NCBI RefSeq assembly: GCF_003173575.1
Contig: NZ_QGNY01000003.1
Location: forward strand, 186,001 to 250,000
Length of the DNA: 64,000 bases
Origin: Pedobacter paludis
GTDB lineage: Bacteria > Bacteroidota > Bacteroidia > Sphingobacteriales > Sphingobacteriaceae
Direction of reading: 5' to 3'
Position numbers and translations under genes: made by a program. This document shows positions 35,463-44,418 of this stretch, piece by piece. The notes under the pieces were generated by a model that was given only the letters and a program-made list of their open reading frames with translations, had not been told where the DNA came from and did no database searches. The number at the start of each line of letters is the position of its first letter. Positions within the stretch are counted from its first letter, which is position 1.

Positions 35463-35941
35463 AACTTGCGAAGTCTCAAAGGCCCGAAGCTTGGCAAGAC
35501 TTTTTCAGGTTTAAAGACAGAAATTATTTAAAGACTGGCGAAGTTTACCCTTTCTTAACCCGCCAAAACTTCGCAAGTCGACTTTAACTTGCGAAGTCTC
35601 AAAGGCCTTAAGCTTGCAAAGACTTCGTCAGTTTAAAGACAGAAATTATTTAAAGACTGGCGAAGTTTTCCCCTTTCTTAACCCGCCAAAACTTCGCAAG
35701 TCAACTTTAACTTGCGAAGTCTCAAAGGCCCGTAGCTTGCAAAGACTTCGTCAGTTTAAAGACAATTATTTAAAGACTGGCGAAGTTTTCCCTTTCTTAA
35801 CCCGCCAAAACTTCGCAAGTCGACTTTAACTTGCGAAGTCTCAAAGGCCCGTCGCTTGGAAAGACTTCGTCAGTTTAAAGACAATTATTTAAAGACTGGC
35901 GAAGTTTACCCTTTCTTAACCCGCCAAAACTTCGCAAGTCG
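35463..35941. repeat. Tandem hairpin repeat array B, four units of 119-123 bp
   Basis: Units begin with AACTTGCGAAGTCTCAAAGG at 35463, 35586, 35709 and 35828. Each holds two stem-loops: ACTTGCGAAGTCT with GACTTCGTCAGT, and CTGGCGAAGTTT with AAAACTTCGCAAGT. Units 2-4 are nearly identical, while unit 1 is more diverged. The array ends directly at the stop codon of the sigma gene. Array A at 17593-18004 is related in inverted orientation. Confidence 0.92.
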
Positions 35942-35942
35942 G

Positions 35943-36497
35943 TTAAGCTTTAAGTTCTTTTCTTAGAATTTTAAGTGCATCGTAAACGGTATTGTAAGCC
36001 GTTTTTATGGTCTGATTGGTTTGTTCTGCAATTTGCTCATAGCTTAATCCATCAAAGAATTTTAAATGAATCAATTGTTTTTGGCGGAAGGTTAGTTTTT
36101 CTAAAGCATTTCTTAATTGATATCGAACCAATTCATCGCTTTGTACTTTAACAATAAACTCTTCATAGCTCATCTCCATCCAATCGCCTTCCGCACCTGC
36201 ATTAAAAAGAGCATCGTTAATTTTGCGTTTACGTTCTAAAATACGGAGCAACTTTCGTTTTAAAAAAGTGCGGAGATAAGCCTCAACATTATCAACACGA
36301 TTTAGGGTTTCGTGCTTTTCCCAAATGGTTGTAAAAACCAGATCAGTTGCCTCGCTAGAAATATCGGCATCGGCACAAACACGGATTCCGAAATTTACAA
36401 GTGGATAATATAGTGCTTTATATAAATCAAAAAAGGCATCTTTATCGCCAACGCGTAGTCGTTCCCATAATAAGTGATGCACTAATTTGTTATCCAT
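35943..36497 (-). CDS. ECF-type RNA polymerase sigma factor
   Basis: A 184-residue sigma-70 family factor of the FecI-like group common in Bacteroidota. Region 2 (about 20-90) contains FDLYKALYYPLVNFGI. Region 4 (about 125-180) has LEKLTFRQKQLIHLKFFDGLSYEQIAE, a helix-turn-helix. It should direct transcription of the downstream STN-SusC/SusD pair once FecR releases it. Its stop codon abuts repeat array B, so the usual tight sigma-fecR linkage is broken here. Confidence 0.93.
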   Translation of the reverse strand: MDNKLVHHLLWERLRVGDKDAFFDLYKALYYPLVNFGIRVCADADISSEATDLVFTTIWEKHETLNRVDNVEAYLRTFLKRKLLRILERKRKINDALFNAGAEGDWMEMSYEEFIVKVQSDELVRYQLRNALEKLTFRQKQLIHLKFFDGLSYEQIAEQTNQTIKTAYNTVYDALKILRKELKA

Positions 36498-36581
36498 AGG
36501 GTTTGTTAGTTAAAACAATATTAACTAAAAACATCAAGAATTTTACAAAATCTGTTGGAGATTGGCAGATTTCTTTTGGAA

Positions 36582-36610
36582 AACCTCGCAGGCTTTAAAC
36601 CTGCGAGGTT
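36582..36610. repeat. Perfect 11-bp inverted repeat AACCTCGCAGG / CCTGCGAGGTT
   Basis: It lies directly after the GH13 lipoprotein stop (minus strand) and upstream of the sigma gene. The sequence type is widespread in Bacteroidota intergenic DNA. It probably serves as a transcript end. Confidence 0.7.
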
Positions 36611-36614
36611 AAAA

Positions 36615-38501
36615 TTATTTCAGAGCAGTTTTGCTGAAAATATGATATTCACCCGGTGAAAAAACACCAGTGTAAGTTGTAGATGATAAATTAATCGGGC
36701 TGCCAACTGCATCTACCCAAGTTCCAGATGAACCAAAATCGATGTTGGCAGTTTGGCTGATCACATCAAAATTACCAACCACCACAACTGTATTTGCGCC
36801 TTCAACAAGTTTAATGTATTTAACTCCACCAGCTAAATTGTAAGTAGAATTTGTACTGTTAAAAATGGTATTGTTCTTTTTAAGCTTAATAAATTTGGCA
36901 TAAGCATCGTACAATGCTTTACGGTTTGGATCGGTATAATAATCCCATTTAATTGGTTTTTCGCCAGTTCTTCCATTAAAATCTATACTGGTATCATAGC
37001 CCACCTCTCCAAACTGCCAAACCATTTTCGGGCCAGGAATGCTGAACAAGAATGCAGCTGCAAGCTCTTCCCTTTTTAAAGAAGTTGGTAAGTTTGCCTT
37101 GATTGCATAAGTACCAGAAATATTTCCGAAAGAGATGTTTTTATAATTCAAGCGTTCCTCATCATGGCTTTCTCCATAAGTAACCAAGTTTTCTGATTTT
37201 GCAAAACCATGCTTAGCATAAAATCCCCAAGAAAAATCCGAATTACCCAGCCAGCCCATTGTGGCTTCATTCATATTGTAGTTTAGATTGTTCCACATCA
37301 TCATGCCTTCATCAGCCAAAACCTTCTCTTCTGATTCTTCTGCAAAATGCTCTAAGATCACGTAGAAATTATTTGGATCTACGCTTTTGATAAAGCTGTT
37401 GTATTCTTTCCAGATGGCAATTCTACCTGCATCGAAAAGTCGAAATTGAGAATCGTCAGTAGATGATTTTTGTGTAAATCCTTTGGATAGATCAAATCTG
37501 AAGCCATCAATTTTGTATTGTTGCATCCAAAATTTCATTACATTTTTTGCAAGGTATTTTGTGGCTGCACTTTCATGGTTAAAATCGTAGCCTACGTTAA
37601 ATGGATGTTTTGGATCTACATTAAACCAAGGACTTGAGCTTGTAGGTTTCGAGCCATCAAAATACAACTGAACCATTGGCGATTGACCAAAAGAATGATT
37701 CAGAACCATATCCATAATTACTGCAATTCCTCTTCCATGGCATTCATCTATAAAATTCTGCAAGGCTGTTTTGGTTCCGTAATATTTATCAGGGGCAAAA
37801 TAAAATGAAGGGTTGTAACCCCAGCTTAAATTTCCCTCGAACTCATTAACTGGCATCAATTCGATTGCATTGATTCCCAAGCTTACTAAATAATCCAATT
37901 TGGTTAAGGTAGATGCGTAGCTGTGCTCTGTGGTAAAATCGCGTATCAACAATTCGTAAATCACCAGATTATTTTTATCAGGACGAACAAACCCAGAGTT
38001 TTTCCAAGAATAAACTGGCTGATTTGCCTGCATAACGCTTACAATTCCAGTTGTTTTTCCTGTTGGATAGGCCTTTAAATTTGGATAAGTTACGGAAGTA
38101 ATATATTGGTCGTTTGCCGGATCAAGCACTTTCTCGCAATAAGGATCAGCAACTTTTAAACTTCCATCAACCAGAAACTGATAAGCATATTCTGTATTGG
38201 GATTTAAATTATCAATTTGGATCCACCAGGTATTTCCATCAGAAGTTTTCTTCATAGGCGAGGCAGATGACGACCAATCGTTAAATTCACCGATTAGCGA
38301 AACTGAGGTTTTGCCTGGCGCATATAAAGTTACAATTGCAGAAGTTCCACTGTTTATAAAGGCAACCCCATCTTTTGCACCAGCAGGTAAATCTGTATTG
38401 GCTGGCGTTACCGGATCTACAATTACATCGCCTGAACCTGCTTTCTTACATGCATAACTCAATGTGGTAAGCATTAGAAGTAAATAAATTATTTTTTTCA
38501 T
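36615..38501 (-). CDS. Surface GH13 alpha-amylase lipoprotein (SusG-like role)
   Basis: A 628-residue lipoprotein with lipobox LSYAC (Cys18). An N-terminal CBM48-like/early-set domain (about 45-140, with VSLIGEFNDWSS) precedes the GH13 barrel. Catalytic residues appear as nucleophile Asp337 in DGFRFDLSKG, acid Glu384 in VILEHF, and Asp447 in GESHDEER. GH13 conserved region I, MDMVLNHSFG, is also present. It probably cuts starch at the cell surface before SusCD import. It is the last gene of the alpha-glucan locus. Subfamily and cleavage preference are not determinable. Confidence 0.92.
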   Translation of the reverse strand: MKKIIYLLLMLTTLSYACKKAGSGDVIVDPVTPANTDLPAGAKDGVAFINSGTSAIVTLYAPGKTSVSLIGEFNDWSSSASPMKKTSDGNTWWIQIDNLNPNTEYAYQFLVDGSLKVADPYCEKVLDPANDQYITSVTYPNLKAYPTGKTTGIVSVMQANQPVYSWKNSGFVRPDKNNLVIYELLIRDFTTEHSYASTLTKLDYLVSLGINAIELMPVNEFEGNLSWGYNPSFYFAPDKYYGTKTALQNFIDECHGRGIAVIMDMVLNHSFGQSPMVQLYFDGSKPTSSSPWFNVDPKHPFNVGYDFNHESAATKYLAKNVMKFWMQQYKIDGFRFDLSKGFTQKSSTDDSQFRLFDAGRIAIWKEYNSFIKSVDPNNFYVILEHFAEESEEKVLADEGMMMWNNLNYNMNEATMGWLGNSDFSWGFYAKHGFAKSENLVTYGESHDEERLNYKNISFGNISGTYAIKANLPTSLKREELAAAFLFSIPGPKMVWQFGEVGYDTSIDFNGRTGEKPIKWDYYTDPNRKALYDAYAKFIKLKKNNTIFNSTNSTYNLAGGVKYIKLVEGANTVVVVGNFDVISQTANIDFGSSGTWVDAVGSPINLSSTTYTGVFSPGEYHIFSKTALK

Positions 38502-38594
38502 TTTTTAGAATATAATATTTTGGAAATATTGGACATGAGGCGATCCTTTAGAGATGTATTTCAACTCTATTTCTTTTATTTTTAGTCGTAAATT

Positions 38595-39971
38595 TTAAAC
38601 GGAGCGCCCTTCTTCGACTTCTAATTTATTCGTTAAAACTTCATCAGCATTTTTAGTTTCTTTAATGAAAATATAACATATTAACGCTGCCAAGATCATT
38701 AATCCACCACCAAGCTGTACAGCTAAAAGTCTATCGTTGTTTAAAACATTTTTCATTAACCAACCAAAACCTAACGATGCAATAATTTCTGGCAATACGA
38801 TGAAGAAGTTAAAAATCCCCATGTAAATCCCGATTTTATCTTTTGGCAAAGATCCGCTTAGCATGGCATAAGGCATGGAAAGAATACTTGCCCAAGCTAT
38901 GCCAACGCCTGTCATACATAAATAAAGCATGTTTTTATCGTGCACCCATGCAACGCTGATTAAGCCAATGGCGCCACAGATTAAACACAAAGCATGTGTT
39001 GTTTTACGGCCTAATGCATCGGCAATTTTTGGTAAAACCAAAGCAAAGAGGAAAGTGATAACGCTATAATAAGCAAGTGTTAAACTACCAAAATCTGCAC
39101 CATGAGCATAAACAGGATCGGCAGCATCCTTACCGCCAAATACATTTACGGCAACGGCGGTGGTGTAATAAAACCACATTAAAAATAACCCCGGCCAGGT
39201 AAAAAACTGAACTAAAGAAACGATCTGCATGCGTTTAGGCATGTTGCGTAATGCACTAAAAATCTCCCGAGCGCCGCCACCAAAACCTTTATTGCTTTCA
39301 CGAACTTTTTCTTTAAAATCTACATCCTGTGGTGGGTATTCCTTTGTGGTAAAAACAGTCCACAGTACTGCGGCGAAAAAGAAAAATGCGCCAATATAAA
39401 AAGAGAATTTTACATTCTCTGGAATACTGCCCTGCTCTGCAGTATTGGTTAAATGAAAAACATTATTCATTAACCAAGGTAGAGCCGATGCTACACTTCC
39501 GCCTAAACCAATCATCATGCTTTGCATAATAAAACCGCGATTAACCTGACTATCTGGCAATTTATCGGTAACGAAAGCACGGAAAGGTTCCATTGCAATG
39601 TTGCCAAAAACGTCTAAAACCCAAAGTAATCCTGCAGCCATCCACAATGCACTGCTGTGTGGCATAAAAATTACAGCAATACTGCTTACGATAGCGCCAA
39701 CCATAAAATAAGGTCTTCTTCGTCCCCATTTTGGATGCCAGGTACGGTCGCTCAAATAACCGATAATGGGCTGAACTAAAAGTCCGGTTAAAGGAGCAGC
39801 CAAAAACAATAAAGGAACCTGATCTGGATTGGCACCTAAATTTTCATAGATACGCCCCATATTGGCACGTTGCAAATCCCAACCAAATTGGATTCCGAAA
39901 AAACCCACACTCATGTTAATGATTTGTACTAAGGTTAATTTTGGGTTTTCGAATATTGTTTTTAAGCTCAT
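38595..39971 (-). CDS. MFS sugar transporter (maltose/maltodextrin, SLC45-like)
   Basis: A 458-residue inner-membrane protein with about 12 hydrophobic helices. It begins LTLVQIINMSVGFFGIQFGWDLQ and has the MFS loop motif GYLSDRTWHPKWGRRRP (about 71-87), typical of the glycoside/SLC45-like branch. Set among GH13, GH65 and pgmB genes, it very probably imports maltose or short maltodextrins from the periplasm for GH65 phosphorolysis. It lies between two GH13 genes on the same strand. Confidence 0.88.
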   Translation of the reverse strand: MSLKTIFENPKLTLVQIINMSVGFFGIQFGWDLQRANMGRIYENLGANPDQVPLLFLAAPLTGLLVQPIIGYLSDRTWHPKWGRRRPYFMVGAIVSSIAVIFMPHSSALWMAAGLLWVLDVFGNIAMEPFRAFVTDKLPDSQVNRGFIMQSMMIGLGGSVASALPWLMNNVFHLTNTAEQGSIPENVKFSFYIGAFFFFAAVLWTVFTTKEYPPQDVDFKEKVRESNKGFGGGAREIFSALRNMPKRMQIVSLVQFFTWPGLFLMWFYYTTAVAVNVFGGKDAADPVYAHGADFGSLTLAYYSVITFLFALVLPKIADALGRKTTHALCLICGAIGLISVAWVHDKNMLYLCMTGVGIAWASILSMPYAMLSGSLPKDKIGIYMGIFNFFIVLPEIIASLGFGWLMKNVLNNDRLLAVQLGGGLMILAALICYIFIKETKNADEVLTNKLEVEEGRSV

Positions 39972-39998
39972 TATATTTGGTTTATTTACTACTCATTT

Positions 39999-40111
39999 TA
40001 CCACCAAGGCACAAAGAACACAAAGTATTTTTAAAGTTTATGTTCTTAATAGATGACTATATTTTAAAATCTATTACTTTTTCTTGGTGCTATTTGTGTC
40101 TTGGTGGTTTA
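39999..40111. repeat. Dispersed inverted repeat (ACCACCAAGGCACAAAG type)
   Basis: The left arm, 39999-40025, begins TACCACCAAGGCACAAAGAA. The right arm, about 40078-40111, ends TTTGTGTCTTGGTGGTTTA and is its imperfect complement. It fills the gap between the second GH13 gene and the MFS gene, so readthrough RNA would fold there. The type is common in Bacteroidota. Confidence 0.7.
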
Positions 40112-40116
40112 TTTTT

Positions 40117-41982
40117 CTAAAACTCTATCACTTGTGCCGAAACCGGTGCAAGTTTTACAGGGATGCTCGTTCCTGCTGGTATATTTAATTTTGTATCAGT
40201 AAGCAAATCTGTAACTGGCGATGAAGATTTAACTTTTAAAATATGATCCGGAATTTCGATGCCGGCTTCAAGGGTTTGCGAACGATCGAAATTTACCACA
40301 ACCAACAAACGCTGTTTGCCAGAGTAACGAATGAAAGCATACATCCTGTTGTTCATATTGCCTGTATGAGGAACTTCAAAAATATCGCCATGAATTATCG
40401 CATCGCTTTGTGTAGTAACTTTTAACAGTTGCTGATAATAAGCTCTTAATTTTTGTTGTGAAGCACTTAATTTATGGCCATCGAACAAACCATTATTCAT
40501 CCATTTTTGATGTGCCGGAACACCCCAGTAATCAAATATTGTTGTGCGGTTATCATCTCCTCCAAATCCTTCAGCACCTTTACCCAGCTCACCCACTTCC
40601 TGTCCGAAGTAAAGCATTACCGGACCAGCACCTAATGTTGCAGAAACAACCATTGCAGGTAAAGCCAATTCGGGTTTTCCTGCAAATCCTGCCGAAGCAA
40701 TTCGCTCTTCATCGTGGTTTTCAAGAAAGCGCAACATGTGATCGCCAAAACCAGCGCTTTCCTTTTGCCACACGTAGTTGATTGATGCCACATCTGCAGT
40801 TGGTTCATTTCTAATTAATTTTTTTAAGCCATCATACAAACCCACTTTGTCGTATAAATAATCGAATTTTCCTTCGTTTAAATATTGGTGATACACTTGT
40901 GGATTGTAAGCCTCTCCAATGAAAAGAATATTCTGATTTACTTTTTTAACCTGTGGAATTACCCAGTTCCAAAAAGCAATGGGCACCATTTCGGCCATGT
41001 CGCATCTAAAACCATCCACATCTTTTTTCGCCCAAAACACTAAAATATCACGCATTTTATTCCATACTGGTGGAATGGGCTCAAAATATTGTTTTTCTCC
41101 ATTTTGATAATCTACGCCATAATTTAACTTTATGGTTTCAAACCAGTCATCATATTTTGGTTGAGCGACAAAAACGTTATTTCCGGTAGCCTTAGCTGGA
41201 TTTTCGTCAAATTTCCCATCCTGCAAAGCAGAGATTGGAGTTTGCTTAGGCTCGTGTTGGGGCACTAAAAACTTCTGGCCCGGAATATAATAGAAATCAT
41301 TTTGCGCACTGAAACCTTTTGTCAGATCATCTTTTTCGCCAAAATCGATTACATTTTTAGGTTTTGCATAAGAATGGTAACCTCTGGCAACATGATTTGG
41401 AATGAAATCGATAATTACTTTTAGATCTTTTTTATGTGTTCTTTTAATCAGCGCTTCGAACTCCTTCATTCTATTCTTAACATCAACAGCCAAATCAGGA
41501 TCAACGTCGTAATAATCGCGAACAGCATATGGAGAACCTGCCCTGCCTTTAACTACATCAGCATCATCAACCTTAATTCCGTATTTAGAATAATCCGTTA
41601 AACTTGCATGGGCTAATGCTCCTGTATACCAAACATAATTTACATGGAGTTCTTTTAAACCATCTAAAGCTTTATCGGTAATATCGTTAAACTTGCCAGA
41701 ACCATTTTGCTCAATAGTTCCATAAGGGATATTTGTATTGTTTTTATTGCCGAATAAGCGAGGTAATAACTGGTAAATAACGATTTTCTTATCGTTCATT
41801 TTAATACTATTTTTTTGTGCAAAGGATGATGAGGAATATAGTAAAAGAGAAAACATAGTTAAAAAAACTATCGCATTAAGTTTGCTTTCCCGAAAAGTCG
41901 GGACAGGCCGTACCTCGCAATGACGGGGAACTGAGACAGGGATTAATACATTTTCCGTTTTACGTTTTACCTCCACAATCAT
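40117..41982 (-). CDS. Periplasmic GH13 alpha-amylase with repeat-derived N-terminal extension
   Basis: A 621-residue enzyme when started at the ATG at 41982, whose ATGA overlaps the GH65 stop and suggests coupling. The hydrophobic signal core (about 37-56, ending SSSSFA-Q) comes unusually late. Residues about 19-33 are encoded by a dispersed repeat (41888-41926). An internal Met43 would give a very short signal peptide. GH13 residues are Asp328 (DGFRCDMAE), Glu357 (FIGEAY) and Asp424 (ENHDEER), with IDFIPNHVAR as region I. It probably trims imported maltodextrins in the periplasm. Enzyme family secure, start less so. Confidence 0.87.
   Translation of the reverse strand: MIVEVKRKTENVLIPVSVPRHCEVRPVPTFRESKLNAIVFLTMFSLLLYSSSSFAQKNSIKMNDKKIVIYQLLPRLFGNKNNTNIPYGTIEQNGSGKFNDITDKALDGLKELHVNYVWYTGALAHASLTDYSKYGIKVDDADVVKGRAGSPYAVRDYYDVDPDLAVDVKNRMKEFEALIKRTHKKDLKVIIDFIPNHVARGYHSYAKPKNVIDFGEKDDLTKGFSAQNDFYYIPGQKFLVPQHEPKQTPISALQDGKFDENPAKATGNNVFVAQPKYDDWFETIKLNYGVDYQNGEKQYFEPIPPVWNKMRDILVFWAKKDVDGFRCDMAEMVPIAFWNWVIPQVKKVNQNILFIGEAYNPQVYHQYLNEGKFDYLYDKVGLYDGLKKLIRNEPTADVASINYVWQKESAGFGDHMLRFLENHDEERIASAGFAGKPELALPAMVVSATLGAGPVMLYFGQEVGELGKGAEGFGGDDNRTTIFDYWGVPAHQKWMNNGLFDGHKLSASQQKLRAYYQQLLKVTTQSDAIIHGDIFEVPHTGNMNNRMYAFIRYSGKQRLLVVVNFDRSQTLEAGIEIPDHILKVKSSSPVTDLLTDTKLNIPAGTSIPVKLAPVSAQVIEF
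41888..41926. repeat. Partial dispersed repeat inside the GH13 5' coding end
   Basis: TCCCGA-AAAG-TCGGGA (41888-41903) is followed by CAGGCCGTACCTCGCAATGA, the same GCCTCGCAATGA-type end as the inverted repeat at 44311-44407. It is translated as part of the protein's N-terminal extension. Confidence 0.65.
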
Positions 41983-44297
41983 ACCAGTTCTGCGTTATCT
42001 ACTTCAATTTCGGCATTACCAGCCAATTTATATTGTTGATTTCTGATACCGATTTCTAATTCAACATCTGCACTGTTTTTAATGCTGATTCCGTTTTCTG
42101 AAATTCTAATTTTTAAAGTTGCACCTCTAAAACCTATTGTAAAAGCGAACGATTTCCATTTGCCAGGCAAAAACGGGTTGAACTGCAATTTACCATCGCG
42201 AACACGCATTCCAGCAAAACCTTCTACAACGCTCATCCACGTACCAGCCATTGAAGTAATGTGAAGCCCGTCTTCTGTATCGTTGTTATAATCGTCTAAA
42301 TCCAATCGGGCAGTACGTAAATAAAATTCGTATGCTCGGGCTTCATCGTTAAGTTTTGCAGCTAAAATACTGTGTACACAAGGCGATAAAGAACTTTCGT
42401 GAACGGTACGCGGTTCGTAAAAATCGAAGTTCCGTTTCAGTGTATCCAAATCGTAATCTTCTTCAAAGAAATATAATCCCTGTAAAACATCAGCCTGTTT
42501 AATAAAGCAAGAACGTAAAATCCTATCCCAGCTCCATTTTTGGTTAATTGGTCTTTCGCTTGCGGGCAAATCTTTAACCAGGGTTTGTTCTTTATCCAAA
42601 TAACCATCCTGTTGAAGGAAAATTCCTTTTTCGGCATCGGCAGGATAATACATTTTTTCAATAATATCAGCCCAATCTGCAAATTCCTGCTGATCGAAAT
42701 TTAAGCTTTTTAACAAGCTATTGTATTTTTCTGGCTGTTGTTTTTTAACAATTTCTGAAGCTTCAGTTGCATATTTCATGCACCAAGTTGCCAAAATATT
42801 GGTGTACCAGTTGTTGTTTACATTATTCTCATACTCATTCGGACCTGTAACCCCAAGCATTACATATTGTTGTTTATCGCTGCTCCAGTTTACACGTTGT
42901 TTCCAGAAACGGGCAATTCCAATTAACACTTCCAATCCAAAATCAGATAAATAACTTTCGTCTCCAGTGTAGCGGATGTAGTTGAAAATAGCGAAGGCAA
43001 TTGCCCCATTACGGTGGATTTCCTCAAATGTAATTTCCCATTCGTTATGGCATTCTTCGCCATTCATAGTTACCATTGGGTATAAGGCAGCACCATTTTT
43101 GAAACCTAGCTTTTCTGCATTTTCGATGGCTTTGCCCAATTGTTTATGGCGATACACCAATAAGTTTTTACTTACTTCTTGAGGGGCGGTTGCCAAATAA
43201 AAAGGAACACAGTAAGCCTCGGTATCCCAGTAGGTTGAACCTCCGTATTTTTCTCCGGTAAATCCTTTCGGACCAATATTCAAGCGGTCATCTTTACCTG
43301 TGTAAGTTTGGAAAAGCTGAAAAATATTAAAACGAATAGCCTGTTGTGCAGATACATCGCCTTCGATAATGATATCGCTTTCTTGCCATTTCGTTGCCCA
43401 AGCTTCGGTTTGTTCATTTAATAATTTATCAAAACCTTTGGCTGATGCTTTTGCTATTACCGATTTGGTTTCTTTTAAAAGGTTCTCTTTTGGATAATTT
43501 TCTGATGATAAATTCGCAGCAATTTTAATCAAAGTGATTTCCACGTTCGCTTGAACATCAACAGAATAGGTTTGACCAACAAATTTCTCCCTGCGAACCG
43601 CTTCTGAATCGATGGTTAATTTTTCACTGTTTTTATAAATTTCGATGTTGCTTCCTGTGCAAACTTCGAACTCGGTTTTTTTTGTTCTGAGTTTAATATA
43701 GGCTTCGTTTCCAATAATTTCATCAGATACTTTATCCCAAAATTTTTCATCGTAATTACTGTCCTGGTTTTTAACATCACCATCAATAAATGGCATCAGC
43801 GTTAATTTCCCATCAAAATTTAATGGAGTAATGCTATAACGAATTGCACCAACTTCATCATCAGCAATGCTGCAAAAACGGGTAGATTTTACCTTTACTG
43901 CTTTTCCGCTTTTTAATTTAGCAGTGAAAGTACGTTCTAAAATTCCGGCGTGCATATTAAGTATACGCTTAAAATCGCTTACTTCAGCCGTTGCCAAATC
44001 TAAAACTTCGCCGTCTAACTTAACTTCTATTCCAACCCAGTTTGCGGCATTTAATACTTTTGCAAAATATTCCGGATAACCGTTCTTCCACCATCCTACA
44101 CGGGTTTTATCTGGATAATACACACCCGCTACATAGTTGCCCAGTAAAGTTTCGCCGGTATAGGTTTCTTCAAAATTGGCACGCTGACCCATACGGCCGT
44201 TACCCAAGCTGAAAATACTTTCCGAAATTTTATTTAAATGTGGATCAAAGCCTTCTTCGATAATATTCCACTCATCTGCTTTAATGTAATTTTTCAT
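41979..44297 (-). CDS. GH65 glycoside phosphorylase, probable maltose phosphorylase
   Basis: A 772-residue cytoplasmic enzyme without signal peptide. An N-terminal beta-sandwich (about 10-270) and linker precede the (alpha/alpha)6 barrel (about 320-690), followed by a small beta C-terminal domain. WDTEAYCVPFY (about 357-367) binds substrate, and general acid Glu488 lies in TGPNEYENNVNNNWYTN. KQADVLQGLYFF and ESSLSPCVHS are also family segments. Next to pgmB and an MFS carrier it most likely converts maltose and phosphate to glucose and beta-glucose-1-phosphate. Trehalose or kojibiose activity cannot be excluded. Confidence 0.92.
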   Translation of the reverse strand: MKNYIKADEWNIIEEGFDPHLNKISESIFSLGNGRMGQRANFEETYTGETLLGNYVAGVYYPDKTRVGWWKNGYPEYFAKVLNAANWVGIEVKLDGEVLDLATAEVSDFKRILNMHAGILERTFTAKLKSGKAVKVKSTRFCSIADDEVGAIRYSITPLNFDGKLTLMPFIDGDVKNQDSNYDEKFWDKVSDEIIGNEAYIKLRTKKTEFEVCTGSNIEIYKNSEKLTIDSEAVRREKFVGQTYSVDVQANVEITLIKIAANLSSENYPKENLLKETKSVIAKASAKGFDKLLNEQTEAWATKWQESDIIIEGDVSAQQAIRFNIFQLFQTYTGKDDRLNIGPKGFTGEKYGGSTYWDTEAYCVPFYLATAPQEVSKNLLVYRHKQLGKAIENAEKLGFKNGAALYPMVTMNGEECHNEWEITFEEIHRNGAIAFAIFNYIRYTGDESYLSDFGLEVLIGIARFWKQRVNWSSDKQQYVMLGVTGPNEYENNVNNNWYTNILATWCMKYATEASEIVKKQQPEKYNSLLKSLNFDQQEFADWADIIEKMYYPADAEKGIFLQQDGYLDKEQTLVKDLPASERPINQKWSWDRILRSCFIKQADVLQGLYFFEEDYDLDTLKRNFDFYEPRTVHESSLSPCVHSILAAKLNDEARAYEFYLRTARLDLDDYNNDTEDGLHITSMAGTWMSVVEGFAGMRVRDGKLQFNPFLPGKWKSFAFTIGFRGATLKIRISENGISIKNSADVELEIGIRNQQYKLAGNAEIEVDNAELV

Positions 44298-44310
44298 TTT
44301 CTATACTTTC

Positions 44311-44407
44311 GTCATTGCTAGGCACGAAGCAATCTCTATTCAGAGTGTTTCATCCTTGCAACTGATTTGATTTTTTTATTAGATTGCTTAGTGCCTCGCA
44401 ATGATGG
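44311..44407. repeat. Dispersed inverted repeat (GTCATTGC-AGGCACGAAGCAATCT type)
   Basis: The left arm, 44311-44335, and the right arm, 44381-44407 (AGATTGCTTAGTGCCTCGCA...), are near-complementary with a 45 bp centre. It lies between pgmB and the GH65 gene. The sequence type is widespread in Bacteroidota. Confidence 0.78.
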
Positions 44408-44418
44408 CAAAAAGCAAC

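Noticed and set aside
35614..35829. 71-codon plus-strand frame with repeated protein segments
   Set aside because: It only reflects the 123-bp period of array B; the period is not kept in frame in the other copies (119 bp units).
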